The position numbers and the translations under genes were made by a program. 64,000 nucleotides of DNA from an uncultured Gemmiger sp. (lineage in GTDB: Bacteria > Bacillota > Clostridia > Oscillospirales > Ruminococcaceae). The stretch's first letter is position 1. Each line of letters starts with the position of its first letter. Positions 39,773-48,394 of the stretch are shown here, piece by piece. The stretch is from assembly GCA_944388215.1 (NCBI GenBank), contig CALXHT010000004.1:1-64000 (forward strand). The letters are read 5' to 3'. The notes under the pieces are model-generated. The model did no database searches. It saw only the letters and a list, made by a program, of their open reading frames with translations, and was not told the origin of the DNA.

Positions 39773-42196
39773 ATGAAAGTACCATTCAGCTGGCTGAAAC
39801 AGTATGTAGACATTGATGTCACCGCCGAGGAGCTGGAGAAAAAACTCTTCGACTGTGGCTTTGAGGTGGAGGAGCTCATCGATCTGTCCGCCGATATCGA
39901 CAAGGTTGTTGTGGGTGTGGTCACCGAGTGCGTTCCGCAGGAGGGCACCCACCTGCACATCTGCAAGGTGGATTGCGGCGAGTACGGCCACGATATCCAG
40001 ATCTCCACCGGTGCGCCCAACGTTTACGCGGGCATGCACACCCCCGCCGCCCTGGACGGCTCCACGCTGCCCGGCGGGGTCAAGATCAAGGCAAAACCGC
40101 TGATGGGTGTGGAATCCAACGGCATGCTCTGCAGCGGCGAGGAACTGGGCCTCAACGAGGACCTCTATCCCGGCGCCGAGGTGTACGGCCTGCTGGACCT
40201 GCCCAAGGACACCGTCCCCGGCACGCCCATCCAGCAGGTGGTGGGGCTGGACGACTATATCTTTGATATCGCCGTCACCTCCAACCGTCCCGACTGCCAG
40301 AGCGTCCTGGGCATCGCCCGGGAAGTGGCCGCCGTGCTGGACAAGCCCCTGAAGATGCCCGCCCTGGACTATACCGAGTCCGACACCACCAAGCCGCGCC
40401 TTTCCATCACGGTGGAAGCGCCGGATCTCTGCCCGCGGTATATCGGCCACTACGTGCACAACATCACGCCGGGCCCCTCGCCCCGCTGGATGCGCCGTCA
40501 GCTGGCGCTGTGCGGCCTGCGCAGCATCTCCAACGTGGTGGATATCACCAACTACGTCATGCTGGAGATCGGCCAGCCCATGCACGCCTTTGATATGGAC
40601 ACGCTGGAGAGCTGCCAGATCATTGTCCGCCGCGCCAGGGACGGCGAAGGCATCACCACGCTGGACGGCAAGGAGTTCAAGCTGACCCCCAGCAACCTGG
40701 TCATCTGCGACGGCAGCAAGCCGGTGGCGCTGGCCGGCGTCATGGGTGGTCTGAACAGCGAGATCAAGGATACCACCACCCAGCTGCTCTTCGAGTCCGC
40801 CAAGTTTGCCCGGGACAACATCCGCAAGACGGCCCGCGGCCTGGGCCAGAACACCGATGCCTCCAGCCATTACGAGAAGGGCATCTCGGAGTATACCACC
40901 GAGCTGGGCATGGCCCGCGCTTTGCACCTGATCCAGGAGCTGGGCTGCGGCGAAGTGACCGCCACCCACATCGACTGCTCCGCCGGTGCCCCGCGGGAAG
41001 GCAAGAAGTTCACCGCCACCATCAGCGGCATCAACGCCATCCTGGGCATCACGGTGCCCACCGATGCGGTGCTGGATATCCTGCGCCGCCTGCAGTTTGA
41101 AGTCGCGCTGGAAGCGGACGGCGACACGATGCAGGTCACGGCGCCCCGCTGGCGTGAGGACATCGAGATTGGCGAGCCCGACCTGGCCGAGGAAGTCATC
41201 CGGGAGTACGGCTACCATCACATCAAACCCACCTTCCTGAAAGCGGCCCAGGTCACCACCGGCGGCCTGACCACTGTCCAGAAAGCCCGCGCCAAGGCCA
41301 AGCGCGCCATGTGCGCCCAGGGGTTCTACGAGGCCGAGACGCTGGCCTTCTATGCCGACGCCGACCTGGACATGCTCCACATCGCCCAGGATGCGCCGGA
41401 ACGCAACGTCATCCGCATCCTCAACCCCATCTCTTCCAACCTCACCATCATGCGCACACTGCTGGCGCCGTCCCTGCTCAACGTGGTGGTGGACAACCTG
41501 AAAAAGGGCAACAACGACGGCCGGATCTTCGAGCTGTCCAACATCTACATCCCCAAGGAACAGCCGGTCACCGAGCTGCCCGAGGAGCGCCTGCACCTGG
41601 GCTTCGCCGCCTGGGGCGATGGGGAGGACTTCTTCGCCGTCAAGGGCGCTGTGGAAGCGCTGGGCGCCGCCTTCGCCACCGAGCTGACGGTGGAGCGTGC
41701 CACCGATGTGGCCTGGCTGCATCCCGGCATCGCGGCCTACATCCTCTGCAAGGGGGAGCGCATCGGTGTCTTCGGCAAGCTGGCCAACGATGTGACTGCC
41801 GAGCTGAAGCTGCCCAAGGACAGCCGCAGCAACCAGAACATCTACCTGGGCGAGATCGACTGGCCCAAGTTCTACGACCTGGCCCCCAAGGCCCTGCACT
41901 ATACGCCCATTCCCGAGCTGGCCCCGGTCCAGCGTGACCTGGCGCTGGTGGCCCCCGAGGAGACCGAATGCGGCACCCTGATGGCTGAGATGCAGCGCGC
42001 CTGCAAGCAGCTGACCAAGGTGGAGCTGTTTGATATCTACCGCGGCGAGAAACTGGGCGCCGGCAAGAAGAGCATGGCCTTCAGCCTCTACTTCCAGCCG
42101 GGTGACAAGGCTTTCACGCCGGAGGAGATCGACCGCTTCGTCAAGAAGATTCTGGGCAACCTGAAATTCAAACTGGGCATCGAGATCCGCGAGTGA
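39773..42196 (+). CDS. pheT: phenylalanine-tRNA ligase beta subunit
   Basis: An 807-residue beta subunit, 16 nt after pheS. Domains in order: N-terminal tRNA-binding EMAP-like fold (about 40-150), B3/B4 editing domain (about 210-380, which hydrolyses Tyr-tRNA-Phe), B5 and the catalytic-like core, and the C-terminal anticodon-binding FDX domain (LAPVQRDLALVAPEET and following, about 710-807). Size agrees with the family (about 800). Confidence 0.98.
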   Translation: MKVPFSWLKQYVDIDVTAEELEKKLFDCGFEVEELIDLSADIDKVVVGVVTECVPQEGTHLHICKVDCGEYGHDIQISTGAPNVYAGMHTPAALDGSTLPGGVKIKAKPLMGVESNGMLCSGEELGLNEDLYPGAEVYGLLDLPKDTVPGTPIQQVVGLDDYIFDIAVTSNRPDCQSVLGIAREVAAVLDKPLKMPALDYTESDTTKPRLSITVEAPDLCPRYIGHYVHNITPGPSPRWMRRQLALCGLRSISNVVDITNYVMLEIGQPMHAFDMDTLESCQIIVRRARDGEGITTLDGKEFKLTPSNLVICDGSKPVALAGVMGGLNSEIKDTTTQLLFESAKFARDNIRKTARGLGQNTDASSHYEKGISEYTTELGMARALHLIQELGCGEVTATHIDCSAGAPREGKKFTATISGINAILGITVPTDAVLDILRRLQFEVALEADGDTMQVTAPRWREDIEIGEPDLAEEVIREYGYHHIKPTFLKAAQVTTGGLTTVQKARAKAKRAMCAQGFYEAETLAFYADADLDMLHIAQDAPERNVIRILNPISSNLTIMRTLLAPSLLNVVVDNLKKGNNDGRIFELSNIYIPKEQPVTELPEERLHLGFAAWGDGEDFFAVKGAVEALGAAFATELTVERATDVAWLHPGIAAYILCKGERIGVFGKLANDVTAELKLPKDSRSNQNIYLGEIDWPKFYDLAPKALHYTPIPELAPVQRDLALVAPEETECGTLMAEMQRACKQLTKVELFDIYRGEKLGAGKKSMAFSLYFQPGDKAFTPEEIDRFVKKILGNLKFKLGIEIRE

Positions 42197-42209
42197 TCCT
42201 GCCGTAACG

Positions 42210-42241
42210 ACCGCCGTGTCCGCTGTGGACACGGCGGTTTT
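42210..42241 (+). terminator. pheST terminator
   Basis: Perfect 12-bp stem ACCGCCGTGTCC (42210-42221) / GGACACGGCGGT (42227-42238), GCTGT loop, T-run. Confidence 0.9.
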
Positions 42242-42243
42242 GC

Positions 42244-42272
42244 TTGCAATTTTTTCCGTATTGGCGTATAGT
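42244..42272 (+). promoter_or_regulatory. sortase gene promoter
   Basis: TTGCAA (42244-42249) and TATAGT (42267-42272) with a 17-bp spacer, 30 bp before the ATG at 42303. Confidence 0.78.
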
Positions 42273-42302
42273 TAAGACAACTTTGACGAGGTGAAGACAA
42301 GT

Positions 42303-43220
42303 ATGGCAAAAATCCGTCGTGACGATGATCCTTACAAGACCCGGCACCTGCCGCCCATCCAGGCCCCGGAACCCGCGGCGGAACAGAAGGCCGCTGCGGA
42401 AGAGCCCGCCCATCCCCGTCGGCAAAAGGGCGGCACGCCGGACAAAAAGAGACCGGCCAAAAAGCAGGGGCCGTCCAATGTCATCTACAATCTGCTCATG
42501 GTCGTCTGCCTGGTGGTCTTCCTGGTCAGCGGCGGCGTTCTGGTCAAGCGGTTCTACGATGACCGCCAGACCGAAAACGAGTTTGCCAGCCTGCAGGCCA
42601 TGATCGACACCGACGCCCCGGCCACCGGGGAGGAGACCAACAGCGCCAAGTTTGCAGCCCTGCGGGACCAGAACAGCGATTTCATCGGGTGGATCTCCAT
42701 CGACGGGACCAATCTGGACTTCCCGGTGATGTATGCGCCGGACAATAAGGACTTTTATCTGCGGCACGACTTCAACAAGGAGTACAGTGTATACGGTGTG
42801 CCCTACCTGGACGAGAAAACCACGCTGGGTGCCAATGACCAGAGCGAGAATCTGATCGTCTACGGCCACAACATGAAGACCGGCACGATTTTCGGCTGCC
42901 TGACCGGCTACAAGGATGCCGATTATTACACCGAACACCCCCGGATCCGGTTCGACACGGTCTACGGGGACGGCACCTACGAGGTGTTTGCAGCCTTTGC
43001 CATCGACGTGGTGCAGGACACCGGCTTCGTCTACAACGAGTATGTGGATCTGGATGAGGCCACCTACAACGAGTATGTGGATGAGGTCATTGCCCGCAGC
43101 GATGTGGATACGGGCATCCGCCCCAGCTACGGCGAACAGCTGCTGACCCTCTCCACCTGCGAGTATTCCAGCGACAATGGCCGGTATGTGGTGGTGGCAC
43201 GCCGGGTAAGCGACGAATAA
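42303..43220 (+). CDS. class B sortase
   Basis: A 305-residue membrane-anchored transpeptidase. A charged, low-complexity cytosolic N-terminus (1-57, PA/K-rich) precedes one membrane helix (58-81), and the catalytic domain lies outside. The catalytic triad is visible as His189 in VYGHNM, Cys286 in TLSTCEYS and Arg294 in GRYVVVA, with the class B helix region between. Sortase B attaches specific surface proteins or pilins to peptidoglycan; no substrate with a sorting signal is encoded next to it. The ATG at 42303 follows GAGGTGAAG; a GTG at 42291 is less likely. AAG-rich gene end; next comes an RNA and glmS. Confidence 0.9.
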   Translation: MAKIRRDDDPYKTRHLPPIQAPEPAAEQKAAAEEPAHPRRQKGGTPDKKRPAKKQGPSNVIYNLLMVVCLVVFLVSGGVLVKRFYDDRQTENEFASLQAMIDTDAPATGEETNSAKFAALRDQNSDFIGWISIDGTNLDFPVMYAPDNKDFYLRHDFNKEYSVYGVPYLDEKTTLGANDQSENLIVYGHNMKTGTIFGCLTGYKDADYYTEHPRIRFDTVYGDGTYEVFAAFAIDVVQDTGFVYNEYVDLDEATYNEYVDEVIARSDVDTGIRPSYGEQLLTLSTCEYSSDNGRYVVVARRVSDE

Positions 43221-43294
43221 AATAAAGTTTTCAGCAAAAATACCTTGCTAAATTTTGCAAAGTGGGGAAAGGGAGAGGGCAGGCCGCTTTCGGC

Positions 43295-43323
43295 TTGCCG
43301 ATTGCCCGCAAATATGATATGCT
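43295..43323 (+). promoter_or_regulatory. promoter of the putative RNA
   Basis: TTGCCG (43295-43300) and TATGCT (43318-43323) with a 17-bp spacer; the next structure begins right at the predicted start. Confidence 0.6.
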
Positions 43324-43327
43324 AGAG

Positions 43328-43426
43328 ACTGCGCAAGGACTGAGACGGTTCTTATGGTGTAAGAAACCGGAAAGGGAGAATGCGCAGAGCGGGCGGCCGT
43401 TGCCCTTGACGGCTGCCCGCTTTTTT
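43328..43426 (+). ncRNA. uncharacterised structured RNA ending in a terminator
   Basis: About 99 nt: an outer helix CTGCGCA (43329-43335) / TGCGCAG (43381-43387) encloses purine-rich single strands and an inner hairpin (43346-43354 with 43360-43369: CGGTTCTTA / TAAGAAACCG, one bulged A). A 13-bp terminator hairpin (43388-43400 with 43409-43421, one G-T) and six T follow. No open frame fits it. It has a promoter of its own and sits in the 330-bp sortase-glmS gap, which otherwise holds only the glmS promoter. It may be a stand-alone small RNA or a transcription-terminating leader. It is not the glmS ribozyme. Confidence 0.6.
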
Positions 43427-43437
43427 GTGTGAATGGG

Positions 43438-43479
43438 TAGACATTTGGGGCGGAATCGAATATACTGATAAACAGTATA
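43438..43479 (+). promoter_or_regulatory. glmS promoter with an inverted repeat
   Basis: TAGACA (43438-43443) and TATACT (43461-43466) with a 17-bp spacer. The dyad TATACTG-N5-CAGTATA (43461-43479) covers the -10 and start region, a position that suits a repressor. Confidence 0.65.
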
Positions 43480-43550
43480 CCTGTTTTTCAGAGGAAAAGT
43501 ACAAGGATTCTCATTAGAAATCATTCTATACCACAGGGAGGAGTACGCCA

Positions 43551-45392
43551 ATGTGTGGAATCGTAGGTTTTACCGGGGCAGCGCAGGTTGCGCCGATTTT
43601 GCTGGACGGACTTGCCAAACTGGAATATCGCGGTTATGACTCGGCCGGCCTGGCGGTGCAGAACGCAGCCGGCAAGATTGAGGTGGTCAAGGCCAAGGGA
43701 CGCCTGAAGGTTTTGCATGAAATGACGGACGGCGGCAACGCCGTGCCGGGCAACTGCGGCATCGGCCATACCCGGTGGGCCACCCACGGGGAGCCGTCGG
43801 TGGTCAACGCCCACCCCCATTATTCCCGGGACCAGAAGATCGCCGTGGTGCACAACGGCATCATCGAAAACTATCTGGAGATCAAGGAGCGGCTGACCAA
43901 CCGCGGCTTCACCTTTGTGTCCCAGACCGACACCGAGGTGGTGGCCCAGCTGCTGGACTACTACTATACCGGGGAGTCGGCAGGCGACGCGCTGGACGCC
44001 ATCTCCCGCATGATGCTCCATGTGCGGGGCTCTTATGCGCTGGGCATCCTGTTTGCGGATCAGCCCGGCACGCTCTACGCGGTGCGCAAGGACAGCCCCC
44101 TCATCGTGGGCCAGTGCGACAACGGCTCCATCATTGCATCGGACGTGCCGGCACTACTCAAGTACACCCGCACGGTCTACTACATCGACAATCTGGAGAT
44201 CGCCCGTCTGACCCCCGACTCCATCGAGTTCTTCAACATCGACAAGGAGCCGGTCAGCCACGAGACCACCACCATCGAGTGGGATGCCGAAGCGGCCGAA
44301 AAGGGCGGCTACGAGCACTTCATGATGAAGGAGATTCATGAGCAGCCCGCCGCCGTTCGGGATACCATCTCGCCGCGGCTGAAGGACGGCAAGATCGATC
44401 TGTCGGAACTGGCGCTGGATGAGGATGCCATCCGCACGGTGCGCCGCGTCTATATCATCGGCTGCGGTTCAGCCTACCATGTGGGCATGGCGGCCCGCTA
44501 TGTCTTCGAGAGCCTGGCCCGTCTGCCGGTGGAGGTGGACGTGGCCAGCGAGTTCCGCTACCGCAACCCGGTGCTGGAGAAGGATTCCCTGGCCCTGGTC
44601 ATCAGCCAGAGCGGCGAGACCGCCGACACGCTGGCGGCGCTGCGCCTGTGCAAGGACCGCGGTGTGCGCACCATCGGCATTGTGAATGTGGTGGGCTCCA
44701 GCATCGCCCGGGAGGCCGACGCCACCATGTACACCTGGGCCGGCCCCGAGATTTCGGTGGCCACCACCAAAGCCTACAGCACCCAGCTGGCGGCCTGCTA
44801 TCTGCTGGCCACCGAATTTGCCCGGGTGCGCGGCACGCTGGCGGACGGTCAGTACGAGAATCTCATTGCCGAGATGGAAGCCCTGCCCGACAAAATGGAG
44901 AAGATCCTGGCAGACAAGGAGCGCATCCAGTGGTTTGCCAGCAAGTATGCCAACGCCAGGGACGCCTTCTTCATCGGCCGCGGGCTGGACTATGCCACGG
45001 CGCTGGAGGGCAGCCTGAAGTTCAAGGAGATCAGCTACATCCACTCCGAGGCCTTTGCCGCGGGCGAGATGAAGCACGGTCCCATCTCTCTGGTGGAAAA
45101 CGGCACACTGGTGGTGGGCATCCTGACCCAGCCCGACCTGTATGAGAAGAGTGTCTCCAACATGGTGGAGGTCAAGAGCCGCGGCGCCTTCCTCATGGGT
45201 CTGACCACCTACGGCAACTACAGCATCGAGGACACCGCCGGCTTCACCGTCTATGTGCCCAAGACCGACCCCCATTTTGCCACGAGCCTGGCGGTCATTC
45301 CGCTGCAGCTGCTGGCCTACTATGTCAGCTGCGCCAAGGGCCTGGATGTGGATAAACCCCGCAATCTGGCCAAGAGCGTGACGGTCGAATAA
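43551..45392 (+). CDS. glmS: glutamine-fructose-6-phosphate aminotransferase
   Basis: A 613-residue enzyme making glucosamine-6-phosphate for peptidoglycan. The N-terminal glutaminase starts with MCGIVGFTG, Cys2 being the nucleophile. The two SIS isomerase domains follow (about 285-420 and 455-590), with SQSGETADTLAAL for sugar-phosphate binding and the conserved LAKSVTVE C-terminus. CAGGGAGGAG precedes the ATG. Unlike Bacillus, the leader shows no glmS ribozyme motif; control may be by the upstream dyad. Confidence 0.97.
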   Translation: MCGIVGFTGAAQVAPILLDGLAKLEYRGYDSAGLAVQNAAGKIEVVKAKGRLKVLHEMTDGGNAVPGNCGIGHTRWATHGEPSVVNAHPHYSRDQKIAVVHNGIIENYLEIKERLTNRGFTFVSQTDTEVVAQLLDYYYTGESAGDALDAISRMMLHVRGSYALGILFADQPGTLYAVRKDSPLIVGQCDNGSIIASDVPALLKYTRTVYYIDNLEIARLTPDSIEFFNIDKEPVSHETTTIEWDAEAAEKGGYEHFMMKEIHEQPAAVRDTISPRLKDGKIDLSELALDEDAIRTVRRVYIIGCGSAYHVGMAARYVFESLARLPVEVDVASEFRYRNPVLEKDSLALVISQSGETADTLAALRLCKDRGVRTIGIVNVVGSSIAREADATMYTWAGPEISVATTKAYSTQLAACYLLATEFARVRGTLADGQYENLIAEMEALPDKMEKILADKERIQWFASKYANARDAFFIGRGLDYATALEGSLKFKEISYIHSEAFAAGEMKHGPISLVENGTLVVGILTQPDLYEKSVSNMVEVKSRGAFLMGLTTYGNYSIEDTAGFTVYVPKTDPHFATSLAVIPLQLLAYYVSCAKGLDVDKPRNLAKSVTVE

Positions 45393-45452
45393 TTCCCGTC
45401 GCTTTCCTTGCCAAAATTTGCTGTCTATTTTTGGACAGTTTGCGCTCTGTTT

Positions 45453-45480
45453 GCCTCGTTTGCCGCAAGACAAACGGGGC
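45453..45480 (+). terminator. possible weak terminator after glmS
   Basis: GCCTCGTTTG (45453-45462) / CAAACGGGGC (45471-45480), one T-G pair, with an 8-nt loop; the following run is AGATTTGTGT and is poor in T. Confidence 0.35.
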
Positions 45481-45496
45481 AGATTTGTGTTATAAT
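45468..45496 (+). promoter_or_regulatory. promoter of the polysaccharide operon
   Basis: TATAAT (45491-45496) is clear; the region 17 bp upstream (AGACAA, 45468-45473) is a weak -35. Confidence 0.5.
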
Positions 45497-45558
45497 ACTG
45501 CTGTACAGAGCGATTTCCGATCTGCGGATCGATACAAGATAAAGGAATAAACACACTC

Positions 45559-47550
45559 ATGCTACAGGATTCCAAACAACTCATCAAAGGTCTGCCCCGG
45601 CGCATTGCCCTGATGCTGCTGGACTGCGGACTGATCGTTTTTTGTTACTGGCTGGCGGTCATGCTGCGGTTTGACAGCGGTGAAGCCTACCAGCGCGCCG
45701 AAGTCCTGCGGGCGATGTCGCCCATGCTGTGCTATGTGCTGCCCATCTATATGATTGTCTTCTGGTTCGGCGGCCTGTACGAGATCATGTGGGAGTATGC
45801 GGGCATGCGGGACCTGGCCAGGCTGACCTGTCTGTCGGGGCTGGCCACAGGGCTTATCATGCTCTTTGACCTGTTCTACCGCAGCCGGCCCATCAGCGGC
45901 GCCGTGCTGATCTTCGGTGCGGTCTTCAATACGGCGGCCATTGCCGGCGTGCGCTTTCTGTGGCGGCTGATCAAGACGGTGCGGGGCGCCCGTTCACGCA
46001 AGATGGAAAACCCCACACCGCTGCTCATTGTGGGCGCGGGCAACGCCGGCGCCTGGGCGGTCAACCTCTGCAAAAACAAGAACCAGAGCTTCGGTGACCC
46101 CATCTGCATGGTGGACGATGACCTGACCAAGAAAGGCCTGCGGGTGCAGGGCGTCCCGGTGCGGGGCACCATCTCGGACATCCCCGAACTGGTGCGCAAA
46201 TATCACATCATGGAGATCGTCATTGCCATCACCACCGTCAAGGGCGACCGCCTGAGCGAGATCATCAACCTCTGCAACTCCACGCACTGCCGGGTGCGGA
46301 TGCTGTCCGATCCCCAGGCGGTGGATGAGAACGGCAACCCGGTGGCCGCCGGCTTCCGGGAACTGAACACGGCGGACTTCCTCTCCCGCGACGAAATCCA
46401 GCTGAACAATGCCCAGATTTCCGAGTACCTCCACGACAAGGTGGTGCTGGTCACGGGCGGCGGCGGTTCCATCGGCAGCGAGCTCTGCCGGCAGATCATG
46501 CGCTACCAGCCCCGGCGGCTGCTCATCTTTGATATCTACGAAAACTGCGCCTATGAACTGGAAACCGAACTGCGCAACAAGTACGGTGCCGACGCGCCGG
46601 TGATCACGCTGATTGGTTCCATCCGGGACATGGAGCGCCTGAATGAGGTGTTTGACACCTACCATCCGTCGGTGGTCTTCCACGCGGCGGCCCACAAGCA
46701 TGTGCCGCTGATGGAGATCAGCCCGGCGGAAGCCGTCAAGAACAACGTCTTCGGCACCAAGAACCTGCTCACAGCAGCGGCGGAGCACGGCGTGGAACGG
46801 TTCGTGCAGCTGTCCACCGACAAGGCCGTCAACCCCACCAACGTCATGGGCTGCACCAAGCGGCTTTGTGAGATGCTGATCCAGTCCTTTGACGGCGGCA
46901 CCGACATGAAGTGCATGGCGGTGCGTTTCGGCAACGTGCTGGGCAGCCATGGCAGCGTCATCCCGCTGTTTGAGGAGCAGATCAAGCGCGGCGGCCCGGT
47001 GACCATCACCCACCCGGACATTGTCCGCTACTTCATGACCATCACCGAGGCGGCCCAGCTGGTCCTGCAGGCGGGCGGCCTTGCCAAGGGCGGCAGCATC
47101 TACGTGCTGGACATGGGCGAGCCGGTGAAGATCATGGACCTGGCCAACCGGCTGATCCGCTTCTACGGCTACGAGCCGGGGGTCAACATGCAGATCAAGA
47201 TCACCGGCCTGCGTCCTGGCGAGAAACTCTACGAGGAACTGCTCATGGACACCGAGCAGGACAAGATGCGCAAGACGGCGCACAACAAGATCTTCATTGC
47301 GCCGCCCATGCAGATCGATCTGGCGGACTTCTACAACGGCCTGCAGGCACTGCTGGTGGCGGCCCACCACAACGACGACGCGGTGGTGGAATGCCTGCAG
47401 CACATGGTGCCCAGCTACCATCCCAACCGCCGTGTCCGCGCCGACCACACTGTGGTGGCCATGAGCGGCAACACGGGCATCTTCTCCCGGGAGGAGCTGG
47501 AACAACAGATGAAGGACCATCCGTCCGAACAAGGGGCAAAGGAGGACTGA
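45559..47550 (+). CDS. polysaccharide-biosynthesis nucleotide-sugar epimerase/dehydratase (CapD/EpsC type)
   Basis: A 663-residue membrane enzyme. Four helices in residues 1-140 anchor it. A first CoA-binding-like Rossmann fold (LLIVGAGNAGAWAVN) follows at about 155-285, then the catalytic SDR domain (about 295-600) with VTGGGGSIGSELCRQI for NAD(P) and the STDKAVNPTNVMG region. This matches CapD/EpsC/FlaA1-type UDP-N-acetylglucosamine 4,6-dehydratases, which make the first deoxy-sugar for capsule or exopolysaccharide. Four nt separate it from a sugar transferase, confirming the operon role. Confidence 0.92.
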   Translation: MLQDSKQLIKGLPRRIALMLLDCGLIVFCYWLAVMLRFDSGEAYQRAEVLRAMSPMLCYVLPIYMIVFWFGGLYEIMWEYAGMRDLARLTCLSGLATGLIMLFDLFYRSRPISGAVLIFGAVFNTAAIAGVRFLWRLIKTVRGARSRKMENPTPLLIVGAGNAGAWAVNLCKNKNQSFGDPICMVDDDLTKKGLRVQGVPVRGTISDIPELVRKYHIMEIVIAITTVKGDRLSEIINLCNSTHCRVRMLSDPQAVDENGNPVAAGFRELNTADFLSRDEIQLNNAQISEYLHDKVVLVTGGGGSIGSELCRQIMRYQPRRLLIFDIYENCAYELETELRNKYGADAPVITLIGSIRDMERLNEVFDTYHPSVVFHAAAHKHVPLMEISPAEAVKNNVFGTKNLLTAAAEHGVERFVQLSTDKAVNPTNVMGCTKRLCEMLIQSFDGGTDMKCMAVRFGNVLGSHGSVIPLFEEQIKRGGPVTITHPDIVRYFMTITEAAQLVLQAGGLAKGGSIYVLDMGEPVKIMDLANRLIRFYGYEPGVNMQIKITGLRPGEKLYEELLMDTEQDKMRKTAHNKIFIAPPMQIDLADFYNGLQALLVAAHHNDDAVVECLQHMVPSYHPNRRVRADHTVVAMSGNTGIFSREELEQQMKDHPSEQGAKED

Positions 47551-47554
47551 CGCC

Positions 47555-48181
47555 TTGTATCAACACTATATCAAGCGCCTGCTGGATTTTGTTCTCTCGC
47601 TGGCCGCGGTCATCGTGCTGGCGATCCCCATGGCGATCATCGCCCTCTGGATCAAGAGCGATTCCCCGGGCCCGGTCTTTTTCAAACAGCGCCGGGTGGG
47701 AAAGGACAAGACCCACTTCAACATTCTGAAATTCCGCACCATGCGGGGGGATACCCCCCACGATGTGCCCACCCATCTGCTGAAAAATGCGGACAGCTAC
47801 ATCACCCGGAGCGGCGCCTTCCTGCGCAAGACCAGCCTGGATGAATTGCCCCAGATCTACAACATCCTGGCAGGGCAGATGAGCATCATCGGCCCGCGGC
47901 CCGCCCTGTACAACCAGTACGACCTCATCGAGGCCCGGGACAAGGTCCACGCCAACGATATCCGCCCCGGCCTCACCGGCCTGGCGCAGGTCAACGGACG
48001 GGATGAGCTGCCCATCGATGTGAAGGCAAGGTACGACGGCGAATATGCCGCCCACCTGACCTTTGGCATGGACTGCAAAATCTTTTTCCGCAGCTTCACC
48101 TATGTGTTCCAGCGCCGCGGCGTTGTGGAGGGCGGTACCGGCGCCATGCAGGATTCCGGAAAAGATATGTCGTCAAAATGA
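47555..48181 (+). CDS. undecaprenyl-phosphate sugar-phosphotransferase (polyisoprenyl-phosphate hexose transferase)
   Basis: A 208-residue initiating sugar transferase of the WcaJ/EpsL group. One membrane-entering helix (RLLDFVLSLAAVIVLAIPMAIIALWI, about 8-33) leads to the monotopic domain with VFFKQRRVGKDKTHFNILKFRTM, SFLRKTSLDELPQIYNI with the Asp-Glu catalytic pair, and IRPGLTGLAQVNGRD. It transfers a sugar phosphate to undecaprenyl phosphate at the start of polysaccharide synthesis. The start is a TTG at 47555, preceded by AAAGGAGG; it opens the only frame with this conserved sequence. Confidence 0.9.
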   Translation: MYQHYIKRLLDFVLSLAAVIVLAIPMAIIALWIKSDSPGPVFFKQRRVGKDKTHFNILKFRTMRGDTPHDVPTHLLKNADSYITRSGAFLRKTSLDELPQIYNILAGQMSIIGPRPALYNQYDLIEARDKVHANDIRPGLTGLAQVNGRDELPIDVKARYDGEYAAHLTFGMDCKIFFRSFTYVFQRRGVVEGGTGAMQDSGKDMSSK

Positions 48182-48194
48182 CGGAGTTTTTTAC

Positions 48195-48226
48195 CCCGCT
48201 GCCGCACAGTGCAGCGGGACTTTTTT
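48195..48226 (+). terminator. terminator of the polysaccharide operon
   Basis: CCCGCTGC (48195-48202) / GCAGCGGG (48211-48218) stem, 8-nt loop, followed by AC and six T. Confidence 0.85.
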
Positions 48227-48278
48227 GCATATAAACGAAAATTGTACAAGAATATCTTACTTTTTTCGTTAAAATATG

Positions 48279-48307
48279 TTGCAAAAGTCAACACGATTGT
48301 GTAAAAT
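48279..48307 (+). promoter_or_regulatory. promoter of the PucR-family gene
   Basis: TTGCAA (48279-48284) and TAAAAT (48302-48307) with a 17-bp spacer in an AT-rich stretch. Confidence 0.78.
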
Positions 48308-48394
48308 ATACATCAAGAGTTATCTGTTTTCGGACAGTTTACCAAAAGGCATTTTGACAAATCGCCCAAATGAACCGAAGGGGAGTAACAGACT

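Noticed and set aside
43328-43426. glmS ribozyme
   Set aside because: The expected AGCGCC core and the downstream conserved parts are missing, and the element ends at a terminator about 125 bp before the gene instead of running up to the start codon.
45453-45480. Strong terminator after glmS
   Set aside because: The hairpin is good but the following sequence (AGATTTGTGT) lacks a T-run, so it is kept only as a weak candidate.
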